From Nocardioides sp. (lineage in GTDB: Bacteria > Actinomycetota > Actinomycetes > Propionibacteriales > Nocardioidaceae), in contig NZ_JAOPXV010000226.1 in NCBI RefSeq assembly GCF_025964975.1, positions 1-57,702 on the forward strand: 57,702 nucleotides of DNA, written 5' to 3'. The notes under the pieces are model-generated. The model saw only the letters and a list, made by a program, of their open reading frames with translations. It was not told the DNA's origin and ran no database searches. Of this stretch, positions 47,281 to 57,119 are shown piece after piece. The translations under genes were made by a program, and so were the position numbers. The stretch's first letter is position 1, and each line of letters starts with the position of its first letter.

Positions 47281-47990
47281 GGGGGAGTTCCTTCGACGAT
47301 CCGCAGGAACGCGGCCTCGCTGTCGTGGGCCTCGCCGCGTATGTCGGCAGGCGACCCGCTCGCGATCACCCGGCCGTCGCGCATCAGCACCAGCTGGTCG
47401 CACCGTTCGGCCTCGTCCATCACGTGACTGGAGACCAGCACGGCCGTGCCGCCAGCGGCGATCCGGTGGAACAAGGCCCAGAGGTCCCGACGGAGCACCG
47501 GGTCGAGACCCACGGTCGGCTCGTCCAGGACCAGCACGTCGGGTTTGCCGTGCAGGGCGACCGCCAGGCTGGCGCGCGAACGCTGCCCGCCGCTGAGCCG
47601 GCCCACCCCTGGTCGCGGTGGTCGCCCAGGTCGACGGACGCGGTCGCCTCCTCGACGACTCGGTCGATGTCCCCGGGCACGCTGAGCCGCGGGCGAAGAA
47701 GCGGAGGTTCTCGGCGACGGACAGGTCGTCGTACACGCTCGGGGCCTGGGTGAGGTAGCCGACGCGGTTGCGAAGCGACGGGGAGCCTGCCGGCAGGCCG
47801 AGGATCTCCACGGTCCCGGCATCGATCTTCTGGACGCCCACGACGGAGCGCATCAGGGTCGACTTGCCGCACCCGCTCGGACCCAGCAGGCCGGTGACGC
47901 CCGGGCCGACGTCGAGGCTCAGACCGGGAGCACCTCCCGGCCGCCGCGAGCGACCCGGAGGGCGTCGATCGCGATGACGTTATTCACCAT
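47277..47990 (-). pseudogene. ABC transporter ATP-binding protein with three -1 frameshifts
   Basis: MVNNVIAIDALRVARGGREVL / GLSLDVGPGVTGLLGPSGCGKSTLMRSVVGVQ...VGYLTQAPSVYDDLSVAENLRFFAR / LSVPGDIDRVVEEATASVDLGDHRDQ / VGRLSGGQRSRASLAVALHGKPDVLVLDEPTVGLDP... in frames 2,0,1,2 (minus). Confidence 0.88.
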
Positions 47991-47999
47991 GTGTTGAAT
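47982..47999. promoter_or_regulatory. TetR-like palindrome overlapping the start codon of the decayed ABC ATPase
   Basis: ATTCACCATGTGTTGAAT: half-sites ATTCACCAT / ATTCAACAC match at 7 of 9 positions. Confidence 0.5.
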
Positions 48000-48029
48000 C
48001 GTGTGCCGTCCCTCGACGCTGTCAAGGCG

Positions 48030-48620
48030 TCAGGGCAGCTCGCCGGTGAGGTAGCGCTGGATGGTGGGGGCGTAGGTGGCGATCAGGACGGCCGGGGGCA
48101 TCGAGGCGAGTGGCTCCACGCGGAGCACGTATCGCATGAGGATCAGCCCCAGCACCTGACTGGCCAGCAGCGTCATCCGGTACTCGGGACGATCCAGGCC
48201 GAGCGCGACGCCGACCGGCTGGACGATGAGAGGCAGGAAGCCCTCGGAGAACAACCGGTCGCCGCCGGGCTCGAGCGCACTGCGCACCACCGTGAGCAGG
48301 GCCGGCTGGAGGGCCGGGTCGTCCCACACCGCCACGAAGGCGCCGACAAAGCGCTCCGCCACCGTCTCAACCGGCCCGTCGATCAGTGGTCCGAGGACCT
48401 CGCGAGGGTCGACCGGCAGCTCCATCGCGGCGAGGAACAGAGCGTCCTTGGTGCCGAAGTAGTGGTGCACCAACGACGGATCGACACTCGCCTCCGCGGC
48501 CACGGCGCGGATCGTCGTACCCCGGAAGCCCTTCTCGGCGAAGCTCCGCCGAGCAGCCGCGAGCACATCGGCACGGGTGTCCGGGCCGCCCGGACGGCGA
48601 CCCGGCGAGGGCCGGGTCAT
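48030..48620 (-). CDS. TetR/AcrR family transcriptional regulator
   Basis: TRADVLAAARRSFAEKGFRGTTIRAVAAEASVDPSLVHHYFGTKDALFLAAM. Confidence 0.9.
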   Translation of the reverse strand: MTRPSPGRRPGGPDTRADVLAAARRSFAEKGFRGTTIRAVAAEASVDPSLVHHYFGTKDALFLAAMELPVDPREVLGPLIDGPVETVAERFVGAFVAVWDDPALQPALLTVVRSALEPGGDRLFSEGFLPLIVQPVGVALGLDRPEYRMTLLASQVLGLILMRYVLRVEPLASMPPAVLIATYAPTIQRYLTGELP

Positions 48621-49408
48621 CAGGGTGTTCGGATGGCGAAGTGCTGACGGGCGAAGTCGAGCGACTCGCTGAGGTCCTTCAGGCGCTCGGCCCGGCTGGT
48701 GCACTTGCGGGTGTTGATCTCCAACACGATGTGGCCGTCGAACTCGCGCTCGGCGAGGTGGGAGAGGAAGGCCGCGGCTCGCATCACGCCGCGGCCCGGC
48801 ACGAGGTGCTCGTCCTTGGCCGAGCCGCTGCCGTCGGTGAGGTGGACGTGACGGAGCCGGTCTCCCATGCGCTCGGCCATCTCGATCACGTCCGAGCCGG
48901 CGATGGCAGCGTGCGAGAGGTCGATCGTGGTGTTGGCGTAGTGCTGCTCGCTCGGGTCCCAGCCCGGGAGGTACATCTCCATTCCTCGACGTGACGACGC
49001 ACGCCACGGGTACATGTTCTCCACGGCGAAGGCGATGCCGGTCGAGGCCTCGAGAGCTGCGATGCCGTCGACGAAGCCGGCGGCGTAGTCCTTCTGCCAG
49101 CGGAACGGCGGGTGGACGACGACAACGTCGGCCCCGACGTCGGCGGCGAGCTCGGCGGAGCGTTCGAGCTTCCCCCAGGGCTCGGTGCCCCACACCCGCT
49201 GCGTCCAGAGCAGGCAGGGCGCATGGATGGCGCACACCGGCATCTCGTGGTGCTCCACCAGCTGCTTGATGGCCGCCGTCTGCTGCGAGAGCGCGTCGAT
49301 GCCGACCATCACCTCGACGGCGTCGTAGCCGGTCTGGGCCGCATAGCCGAAGGCGTGGGCGGTCGACTCCGGATAGACCGATGCGGTGGACAGGGCGATG
49401 AGGGTCAC
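48620..49408 (-). CDS. sugar phosphate isomerase/epimerase (AP endonuclease family 2 fold)
   Basis: [76 protein letters not shown] 49408. Confidence 0.88.
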   Translation of the reverse strand: MTLIALSTASVYPESTAHAFGYAAQTGYDAVEVMVGIDALSQQTAAIKQLVEHHEMPVCAIHAPCLLWTQRVWGTEPWGKLERSAELAADVGADVVVVHPPFRWQKDYAAGFVDGIAALEASTGIAFAVENMYPWRASSRRGMEMYLPGWDPSEQHYANTTIDLSHAAIAGSDVIEMAERMGDRLRHVHLTDGSGSAKDEHLVPGRGVMRAAAFLSHLAEREFDGHIVLEINTRKCTSRAERLKDLSESLDFARQHFAIRTP

Positions 49409-50346
49409 GGGCGCCCCAGCACCGAGATCTGGTCGAGGCGCTCGAGGATGACGCCCTCGCGCAGCGCCCAAGGACAGATCTCGAGGGCGGGCAGGTCGAA
49501 GATGTCCATGCACGCCTCGGCGACCAGAGCGCCCGGGACGATCTGGTGCGTCCGGCTCGGCGAGACCCCCGGCAGGTCGGCCAGCTCCTCGGCGGACAGC
49601 GAGATCAGCTTGGGGATCCACTCGGCGAGGGTCTGGCGCTCCAGCACGCGAGGGACGAGGGCGCCGTCGCCACTGGGGGCGGCGCCGCAGATGCGGGCCA
49701 GCGACCGGAAGGTCTTCGACGTGGCCGCCGCGTGGTCCGGCGGACCGGGACGGAGCAGGTTGCCGGCGTCACGGGCGATCTCAGTGCGGATCTCCCGACG
49801 CAGCCGGCGGACCGTCTCGTCGTCGGGGCGGTCGCGGGCGAACCACGTCCGCGCCAACCGAGCGGCACCGAGCGGCAGCGACCACGCGACGTCGGGAGAC
49901 TCGTCGGCGCCGCCGGCGATCTCCAGCGAGCCGCCACCGATGTCGAAGATCGCCAGCCGGCCCGCAGACCACCCGAACCACCGGCGTACGGCGAGGAACG
50001 TCAGTCGGGCCTCGTCCTCGCCGGAGAGCACCTCGAGGTCGACCCCACTGACGGCCTTGACGTGGGCCAGCACGTCGTGGGAGTTGACGGCGTCACGCAC
50101 TGCTGAGGTGGCGAACCCGAGCATGTCCTCGCACCCCTTGTCCTCGGCCACGCGGACCGCTGAGGCGCAGAACTCGGTGAGCGCTTCGATGCCCGCCGGT
50201 GTCACCGCCCCCCGGTCGTCGAGGTGCTCGGCGAGCCGCAGGGCCTGCTTGTGCGAGAAGGCCGGGAGGGGCGCCGCACCGCCGTGCGCATCCACCACGA
50301 GGAGGTGCCCCGTGTTGGAGCCGATGTCGAGGACGCCCAGACGCAT
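49405..50346 (-). CDS. exopolyphosphatase / guanosine pentaphosphate phosphatase (Ppx/GppA)
   Basis: [70 protein letters not shown]. Confidence 0.93.
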   Translation of the reverse strand: MRLGVLDIGSNTGHLLVVDAHGGAAPLPAFSHKQALRLAEHLDDRGAVTPAGIEALTEFCASAVRVAEDKGCEDMLGFATSAVRDAVNSHDVLAHVKAVSGVDLEVLSGEDEARLTFLAVRRWFGWSAGRLAIFDIGGGSLEIAGGADESPDVAWSLPLGAARLARTWFARDRPDDETVRRLRREIRTEIARDAGNLLRPGPPDHAAATSKTFRSLARICGAAPSGDGALVPRVLERQTLAEWIPKLISLSAEELADLPGVSPSRTHQIVPGALVAEACMDIFDLPALEICPWALREGVILERLDQISVLGRP

Positions 50347-50400
50347 GGGTCCAAACTACTAGGGAAGCCTGATGGACATGGCCGCCCGTAGGATCACGTG

Positions 50401-51177
50401 GTGCCTGAAGTCGACCTCGTGTTTCCCCGTGCCTACGTCGAGTTCCTCGATCCCGCCGACGAGGACCAGGTCTTCCGGTGCGACCTGACCTGGTTGACGT
50501 CGAGCTACATGTGCATCTTCGGCCAGGGTTGCCAGGGGATCTACGCGGACGCGCCCGACACCGGGTGCTGCACCCTGGGCGCGCACTTCGCGGACAAGGA
50601 CGACGAGTTGCGCGTCGCGGCGTACGTCGCCCAGCTCACCCCTGACCAGTGGCAGTTCCACCCCGGCAGACCCGTCAAGAAGAGCGACTGGATCGAGAAG
50701 GACGACGACGGCGAGCGGAAGACGCGCACCCGCGAGCACGCGGGCCAGGGCGCGTGCGTGTTCCACAACCGTGCCGACTTCGGGCCCGGAGTCGGACCGG
50801 GCGGCGCCGGTTGTGCGCTCCACGGCCTCGCGCTCGAGCAGGGCCGCAACCCGCTGGAGACCAAGCCCGACGTCTGCTGGCAGTTGCCGATCCGGCGCAC
50901 CTACCGCACGGTCGAACGTCAGGACGGCACCTCCTACACCGAGGTGTCGATCGGTGAGTACGACCGGCGCGGCTGGGGACCCGGGGGGCACGACCTCGAC
51001 TGGTACTGCTCGGGGAACACCGAGGCCCACGTCGCCGTCGACGCGGTCTTCGTCACCCACGCACCCGAGCTGACCGAGCTGATGGGCGAGCGAGCCTATG
51101 CCGAGCTCGTCCGGCACGCGGAGGCGCATGTGCGCTCGCGGTCCGCGCTGGCGCTGCATCCGGCAGACCCTCGCTGA
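50401..51177 (+). CDS. cysteine-rich hypothetical protein, possible metal/Fe-S cluster binding
   Basis: [39 protein letters not shown]...ACVFHNR...[30 protein letters not shown]...LDWYCSGN; nine cysteines. Confidence 0.75.
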   Translation: MPEVDLVFPRAYVEFLDPADEDQVFRCDLTWLTSSYMCIFGQGCQGIYADAPDTGCCTLGAHFADKDDELRVAAYVAQLTPDQWQFHPGRPVKKSDWIEKDDDGERKTRTREHAGQGACVFHNRADFGPGVGPGGAGCALHGLALEQGRNPLETKPDVCWQLPIRRTYRTVERQDGTSYTEVSIGEYDRRGWGPGGHDLDWYCSGNTEAHVAVDAVFVTHAPELTELMGERAYAELVRHAEAHVRSRSALALHPADPR

Positions 51178-51251
51178 GCCCAACTTTCTCGACGTCAAGA
51201 AAAGACGACCCCCGGTGTGGGCGCCGCGGACCGCGGGATAAGAATGCCTGC

Positions 51252-51890
51252 ATGCGCCTGGACCACCTCTCTTTCGCAGCCGGACCTGATGGTCTCGCCA
51301 GCACCGCCCAGCGCCTTGGGGGCCTGCTCGGCAAGGAGTTCACCGACGGTGGGGTGCACCCTCGCTTCGGCACCCGAAACATGACCATGCCGCTGGACGG
51401 GGGCAACTACCTCGAGATCGTGGAGTGCCTCGACCACCCGGCCTCCGACAAGGCGCCGTTCGGCCAGGCCGTCCGCGCCCGCTCCGCTGCCGGCGGCGGC
51501 TGGCTGGGCTGGGTCGTCGCGGTCGACGACATCGCCGCACTCGAGACTCGTCTGGGCCGCGAGGCCGTCAAGGGCAACCGTCATCTCCCCACCGGGGAGG
51601 AGCTGCTGTGGCAGCAGCTCGGCGTCAACAGCCTCATCACCGACCCGCAGCTGCCGTTCTTCGTCAAGTGGGAGACGGCGCCCGACATGCACCCGAGCAA
51701 CGGAGCCGACCCGGACTTCTGTCTCGCCACCCTCGAGATCGCCGGTGACCCGCAGCGCGTGAGCGAGTGGCTCGGCCAGAGCGTCGAGGCACCCCTCGAG
51801 GACGTCAAGGTCGAGTGGGTCGCCCCCAACGGCACCCCGGGCATCCTGGCGGCGCAGTTCCAGACCCCGTCAGGACTGGTCCGGCTCTGA
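51252..51890 (+). CDS. VOC/glyoxalase-like domain protein
   Basis: MRLDHLSFAAGPDGLASTAQRLGGLLGKEFTDGGVHPRFGTRNMTMPLDGGNYLEIVECLDHPASDKAPFGQAVRAR. Confidence 0.85.
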   Translation: MRLDHLSFAAGPDGLASTAQRLGGLLGKEFTDGGVHPRFGTRNMTMPLDGGNYLEIVECLDHPASDKAPFGQAVRARSAAGGGWLGWVVAVDDIAALETRLGREAVKGNRHLPTGEELLWQQLGVNSLITDPQLPFFVKWETAPDMHPSNGADPDFCLATLEIAGDPQRVSEWLGQSVEAPLEDVKVEWVAPNGTPGILAAQFQTPSGLVRL

Positions 51891-52567
51891 CCATCCCGTC
51901 GCCGAACATCTGGTACCACCCGGCGACCTACGAGCTCGAGAACCGGGCAGCCGACCCGCACGGGCGGATCGAGGCCGCGATGGCGTCGGTCGCGTCCTGG
52001 GACGCGGCACGATTCCTCGACGTGGGTTGCGGGACCGGGTTCCACCTGCCGGGTTGGGCAGGCAGGGCTGCGACGGTCGTCGGGGTCGAGCCGCACCGGG
52101 ACCTCGTGGCGCTGGCGCGGCGGCGTACTCGCCGGATGCGCAACGTCTCGGTCGAGGTCGGTACGGCGCAGGCCCTCCCGGTCGCAGACAGCAGCATCGA
52201 CGTCATGCAGGCGCGCTGGGCCTACTTCTTCGGCCCCGGCTGCGAGCCCGGTCTCGGCGAGCTCGACCGCGTGATGGCCCGCGGCGGGACTGCGTTCGTC
52301 GTGGACAACGACGCGTCCCGCTCGACCTTCGGCGGGTGGTTCAGGCGGGGCTGCCCCGAGATCGACCCGGACGTCGTCGAGCGCTTCTGGTCGGTCCGCG
52401 GGTGGACCCGCATGCCTGTCGAGATGGGCTGGTCGTTCGAGCGTCGCGCGGACCTGGAGTCGGTCGTGCGGATCGAGTTCGCCCCCGACCTCGCGGACGC
52501 CATCCTGGCCGAGCACGAGGGGACGTCTGTCGACTACGCCGTGAACGTGTGGTGGCGCCGCTTCTAG
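51887..52567 (+). CDS. class I SAM-dependent methyltransferase, probable CTG start
   Basis: (M)TIPSPNIWYHPATYELENRAADPHGRIEAAM...ARFLDVGCGTGFHLPGWAGRAATVVGVEPHRDLVALARRR; no ATG/GTG/TTG near expected start; CTG overlaps preceding stop as CTGA. Confidence 0.82.
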   Translation: MTIPSPNIWYHPATYELENRAADPHGRIEAAMASVASWDAARFLDVGCGTGFHLPGWAGRAATVVGVEPHRDLVALARRRTRRMRNVSVEVGTAQALPVADSSIDVMQARWAYFFGPGCEPGLGELDRVMARGGTAFVVDNDASRSTFGGWFRRGCPEIDPDVVERFWSVRGWTRMPVEMGWSFERRADLESVVRIEFAPDLADAILAEHEGTSVDYAVNVWWRRF

Positions 52568-53607
52568 CTGGACTCGCGAACGGCGAGGGTGGGGGTGAGC
52601 AGCACGCCTGACGTCGTCGCCGGCAGGTGGCTCAGCAGGTCTTCGAGGGCGCGCACGATCGCGACGGCGACGTCCTCCAGCGGCTGGCGCACCGAGGTCA
52701 GCCCGACGGGGAAGACCTGCGCCACCTGCGAGTCGTCGAAGCCGACGACGGCGATGTCGGTGCCGGGAGCGAGCTGGCGGATCCACAGCGTGTGCAGCAC
52801 ACCCATCGCCAAGGTGTCGGATGCGCAGACGAACGCAGTCGGCGCCGACTCGTCGAGGAGCACGGCCGCGGCCCCTGCTCCGCTCTGGACGGAGTCCTCC
52901 ACCCGGGAGGCGAGCCCGGTGGTGGGGAGCCCGGCGTCGTGCATCGCGCCCAACCAGCCCGCCCGGCGGTCCTCACCGATCGGCGAGTCCTTGCGCCAGC
53001 CGATCCAGGCGATCCGCGTGTGGCCCTTCGCGAGCAGGTGCTCGGTGGCCAGCCGGGTGCCGGCGGCCCCGTCGACGTCGACCCACGGGTGGGTGGCTGC
53101 GGGGTCGTCCCAGGGACGGCCGAACGCGACGAACGGGGCACGGTGCTCGGAGAGCCACGCCGCCTGCGGGTTGCCGAGATAGGTGTCGGTGACGACAAAG
53201 GCATCGACGGCGGTCGAGCGCATGAGGTTCTCGTAGCCGCCGACCGGGTCCTCGTTGTCCCCGGCGAAGAGCAGCACGTGGTAGCCCGCCTCGGCCGAGG
53301 TGTCGACCAGGGTGTGGACGAAGCGATCCATCATCGCGTTGGCCGTCCCCTCCTGGGCCGGAGCGACGCGGAGCCCGATCAGCTGCGAGCTGCGGGTGCG
53401 GAGGTTGCGGGCGGCGCGGTTGGGCGAGTAGCCCATCTCCTCGATCACCTGACGCACGCGTTCGAGGGTGCCGGGGCGCAGCAGGTCCGGGTTGTTGACG
53501 GCGTTGGACACCGTCTGGCGCGAGACCCCGGCGCGCTCGGCGACGTCCGCGAGCGTCGGCGGCGAGACAGGGATGAACCCGGTGGCTCGAGGCTCCGTGC
53601 GCGACAT
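52564..53607 (-). CDS. LacI family transcriptional regulator
   Basis: PTLADVAERAGVSRQTVSNAVNNPDLLRPGTLERVRQVIEEMGYSPNRAARNLRTRSSQLIGL. Confidence 0.93.
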   Translation of the reverse strand: MSRTEPRATGFIPVSPPTLADVAERAGVSRQTVSNAVNNPDLLRPGTLERVRQVIEEMGYSPNRAARNLRTRSSQLIGLRVAPAQEGTANAMMDRFVHTLVDTSAEAGYHVLLFAGDNEDPVGGYENLMRSTAVDAFVVTDTYLGNPQAAWLSEHRAPFVAFGRPWDDPAATHPWVDVDGAAGTRLATEHLLAKGHTRIAWIGWRKDSPIGEDRRAGWLGAMHDAGLPTTGLASRVEDSVQSGAGAAAVLLDESAPTAFVCASDTLAMGVLHTLWIRQLAPGTDIAVVGFDDSQVAQVFPVGLTSVRQPLEDVAVAIVRALEDLLSHLPATTSGVLLTPTLAVRESS

Positions 53608-53688
53608 CAACGACTCCTTGATCGTTCCAATCCAGCTGCAGCATAACGGGGGCAGGGCCTGTCGGTGCCGTCGCCTACCGTTCAGCGC

Positions 53689-55107
53689 ATGAGCAAAACC
53701 GCCAAGGCCCGGCCCGCCCACCGCTGCACGGAGTGCGGCTGGGAGACCTCCAAGTGGGTCGGTCGCTGCGGCGAGTGCCAGGCGTGGGGATCGGTGGCCG
53801 AGAGCGCCGCGACGACCATGCGCACGGCCGCGTCACCGGTGACGACCCCGGCCGTCCCGATCGGGCAGGTCTCCGTGGAGGACTCGAAGTTCCGCACGAG
53901 CGGCGTCCCCGAGCTCGACCGGGTGCTGGGCGGTGGCCTCGTGCCGGGGGCGGCGATCCTGCTCGCGGGCGAGCCGGGCGTCGGCAAGAGCACCCTGCTG
54001 CTGGAGGTCGCTGCCCAGACCGCCCGGGTCCGGACCCGCACCCTCTATGTCACCGGCGAGGAGTCGGCCTCCCAGGTCCGGCTGCGCGCCGACCGCACCG
54101 GGGGCGTGCACGACGAGCTCTACCTCGCCGCTGAGACCGACCTCGGCGCCGTCCTGACGCACATCGAGCAGGTCCGGCCCACATTGCTGGTCATCGACTC
54201 CATCCAGACCATCGGGGCGAGTGGGATCGAGGGCGTGCCTGGCGGGGTGACCCAGGTCAAGGAGGTCGCGGCCGCGCTCATCCGGGTCGCCAAGACCCGC
54301 AACATCACGACGGTGATCGTCGGACACGTCACCAAGGACGGGTCCATCGCAGGTCCTCGGGTCCTCGAGCACCTCGTCGACGTCGTGCTCCACTTCGAGG
54401 GCGACCGCAACTCGCGCTTCAGGATGGTGCGCGCGATGAAGAACCGGTTCGGCCCCGTCGACGAGGTGGGTTGCTTCGACCTGTCCCCCGCCGGGATCCG
54501 GGCAGTCACCGACCCGACCGGGCTCTTCGTCGAGCACCACTCCTCGGAGGTCCCGGGCACCTGCGTCGCGGTGACGATGGAAGGACGACGTCCGATGCTC
54601 GCCGAGGTCCAGGCACTGGTGACGCCCTCACCCCTGGAGAGGCCGCGACGGACCACCTCGGGCATCGACGGATCACGCGTCGCGATGATCCTCGCCGTGC
54701 TGCAGCAGCACGCCGGGGCCAAGCTGCACCAGCACGACGTCTTCGCCTCGACGGTCGGTGGCGCGCGGATCACCGAGCCGGCAGCAGACCTCGCGATCGC
54801 GATCGCCATCGCCAGCTCGACCACCGGGCTGGCGCCGCCCAAGGGAGTCGTGGCCATGGGTGAGATCGGGCTGGCGGGCGAGCTGCGACGGGTCCGCGAC
54901 CTGCCCCAACGGCTCGCGGAGGCGGCCCGGCTCGGTTTCCGCGTGGCCATCGTCCCGTGCGAGCCGGGTGCCACCGACGATCCCCACCGACCGATGAGTC
55001 GCGACGTGGACGGGATGACGGTCCTCGACGTGTCGTCGGTGTTCTCCGCTCTCCGCACGGCACAGGTCACCACCGGCGATCGACGCGGTCGAAGTCCCCT
55101 AGACTGA
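53689..55107 (+). CDS. radA: DNA repair protein RadA
   Basis: HRCTECGWETSKWVGRCGECQAWGS zinc finger; LLAGEPGVGKSTLLLEVA; KNRFGPVDEVGCFDLSPAG; C-terminal Lon-like domain. Confidence 0.96.
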   Translation: MSKTAKARPAHRCTECGWETSKWVGRCGECQAWGSVAESAATTMRTAASPVTTPAVPIGQVSVEDSKFRTSGVPELDRVLGGGLVPGAAILLAGEPGVGKSTLLLEVAAQTARVRTRTLYVTGEESASQVRLRADRTGGVHDELYLAAETDLGAVLTHIEQVRPTLLVIDSIQTIGASGIEGVPGGVTQVKEVAAALIRVAKTRNITTVIVGHVTKDGSIAGPRVLEHLVDVVLHFEGDRNSRFRMVRAMKNRFGPVDEVGCFDLSPAGIRAVTDPTGLFVEHHSSEVPGTCVAVTMEGRRPMLAEVQALVTPSPLERPRRTTSGIDGSRVAMILAVLQQHAGAKLHQHDVFASTVGGARITEPAADLAIAIAIASSTTGLAPPKGVVAMGEIGLAGELRRVRDLPQRLAEAARLGFRVAIVPCEPGATDDPHRPMSRDVDGMTVLDVSSVFSALRTAQVTTGDRRGRSPLD

Positions 55108-55147
55108 CCGCGCGCGAGACCGCGCACGTCTGGGGGAAGGACCTACG

Positions 55148-56230
55148 TTGGCGGAGCCGACCGATGAGATGCGACGTCTGCGTGCGACCTTGGCGGAGAT
55201 CGCGCCCGGCACCGCCCTTCGAGACGGTCTCGAGCGCATCCTGCGTGGGCGCACCGGCGCACTGATCGTGCTGGGCATCGACAAGACGGTCGACTCGATC
55301 GGCACGGGTGGCTTCACCCTCGACGTCCCCTTCACCGCGACCGGACTGCGCGAGCTCGCAAAGATGGACGGCGCAATCATCCTGGACAAGGACGTCAACC
55401 GCATCCACCGCGCGGCGGTCCACCTGATGCCCGACCACACGATCCCCTCCGAGGAGACCGGCACCCGCCACCGCACGGCAGACCGGGTGGCTCGCCAGAC
55501 CGGCTTCCCGGTGATCTCGGTGTCGCAGTCGATGCAGACCATCGCCGCGTACGTCGGCGGCATCCGTCACGTCCTGGAGGGTTCCAACCAGATCCTCTCC
55601 CGTGCCAACCAGGCCCTGGCGACGCTCGAGCGCTACAAACTCCGCCTCGACGAGGTCTCCGCGACGCTCTCCGCCCTCGAGATCGAAGACCTGGTCACCG
55701 TCCGCGACGTCGCGGCGGTCGCCCAGCGCTTGGAGATGGTGACCCGCATCGCGAGCGAGATCGATGACTACGTCCTCGAGCTCGGCACCGACGGGCGACT
55801 CCTGTCGCTGCAGCTCGAGGAGCTCATCACCGGCGTGGACGCCGAGCGCGAGCTCGTCGTCCGCGACTACCTGCCCGCCAGCAAGAAGCGCAAGACCACA
55901 CCAGAGACGATGCTGGCCGACCTCGCCAACCTCTCCCCCACCGACCTCGTCGACCAGGGAGCCGTGGCGACGGTGCTGGGCCTCGGCTCCGCCGAGCACC
56001 TCGACGGCGCCGTCGCCCCCCGCGGCTACCGGCTGCTCGCCAAGGTGCCGCGGTTGCCCGCAGCCGTGGTCGACCGTCTGGTCGAGCACTTCGGCGGTCT
56101 CCAACAGCTGCTCTCAGCCGGGATCGATGACCTGCAGGCGGTCGAGGGTGTCGGCGAGCTGCGCGCCAGGAGCGTCCGCGAAGGCCTCTCCCGGCTGGCC
56201 GAGTCGAGCATCACGGAGCGCTACATCTAA
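55148..56230 (+). CDS. disA: DNA integrity scanning diadenylate cyclase
   Basis: DAC motifs MDGAIILD and GTRHRTADRVARQTG; C-terminal HhH LSAGIDDLQAVEGVGELRARSVREGLSRL; TTG start. Confidence 0.95.
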   Translation: MAEPTDEMRRLRATLAEIAPGTALRDGLERILRGRTGALIVLGIDKTVDSIGTGGFTLDVPFTATGLRELAKMDGAIILDKDVNRIHRAAVHLMPDHTIPSEETGTRHRTADRVARQTGFPVISVSQSMQTIAAYVGGIRHVLEGSNQILSRANQALATLERYKLRLDEVSATLSALEIEDLVTVRDVAAVAQRLEMVTRIASEIDDYVLELGTDGRLLSLQLEELITGVDAERELVVRDYLPASKKRKTTPETMLADLANLSPTDLVDQGAVATVLGLGSAEHLDGAVAPRGYRLLAKVPRLPAAVVDRLVEHFGGLQQLLSAGIDDLQAVEGVGELRARSVREGLSRLAESSITERYI

Positions 56231-56250
56231 CTCACCCGCACCTCGACTGC

Positions 56251-57039
56251 TCAGCCCTCGGAGTTGCCCTCGCCCTGCTCGCCGGGGGTGTGCTCGGTGT
56301 CGCCCTGCTTGTCAGCCTTGCCCTTCGAGGTCGGCTCGGGCTTGGGGGTGACCGTCTTGGTGATGACTGCGCGGGGCGGAGGGACCAGCTCGAACTGGAC
56401 GTCGGCGGGCTCACCACCAAGGGCGGCCGCCTCCACGTGGTAGTAGCCCGGGCGCGCCCAGTCGGCCAGCTCGGAGCAGTCCTCGTCGGAGCGGCGGGCG
56501 TCGTCCCACGTCACCACGACGGGGGTGTCCACCGCCGACCTGACGACCACGTCCTGCACGGCGATGCTGGTGGGGCACTCACGGCTCGACCAGATGAAGT
56601 CGTCGCCGGAGGTGATCGACACGGTCAGGGTGTCCGGTGCCACCCGCCAGGTGCAGGCAGCGGTCCGCAGCGTGCGGAGGTTGAGGGTGATCGGCACGTC
56701 GGTGGCGCCCGCAGCGGTATCGATCACCGGGGTCGCGACGATGTCGCTGCTCACGCAGGGACCGGACGGCTCGGCCAGGGGCGGCTCGGTGGGGGTCCGG
56801 TTCTTCTTGCGCTTGCGACGCACCGGCTCCGTTGATGCTTCCGGGGTCGTCGTGCTTGTCGTCGTCGCGCCTGCCGTGGTTGCCTTGTCAGCTCCCGCGT
56901 CGGAGCCGTCACTGGCGCCGCCGAGGATCCGGGCCAGTCCCGCCACCAACACGAGGGCGACTCCCAGGAGCACCAGCCGCCGCGTCCAGTAGACGCGCGC
57001 GGGCAACGGGCCACGCGTCTGGAGGGGCGAAGAGGGCAT
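56251..57039 (-). CDS. hypothetical protein with single N-terminal TM and Thr-rich linker
   Basis: MPSSPLQTRGPLPARVYWTRRLVLLGVALVLVAGLARILGGASDGSDAG...; start set at ATG 57039. Confidence 0.7.
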   Translation of the reverse strand: MPSSPLQTRGPLPARVYWTRRLVLLGVALVLVAGLARILGGASDGSDAGADKATTAGATTTSTTTPEASTEPVRRKRKKNRTPTEPPLAEPSGPCVSSDIVATPVIDTAAGATDVPITLNLRTLRTAACTWRVAPDTLTVSITSGDDFIWSSRECPTSIAVQDVVVRSAVDTPVVVTWDDARRSDEDCSELADWARPGYYHVEAAALGGEPADVQFELVPPPRAVITKTVTPKPEPTSKGKADKQGDTEHTPGEQGEGNSEG

Positions 57040-57119
57040 GGACGCAACCGTAGACAGCCGAGGATCCTGCGTGGTGCTGCCACACCGACGCCCAGGGCAA
57101 AGCACCTACGATTCAGGGG

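Noticed and set aside
53607-53689. LacI-type operator (TTGGAACGATCAA) in the lacI-radA intergenic region
   Set aside because: Only a weak imperfect dyad (TTGG...TCAA) without a convincing symmetric core; not enough to call.
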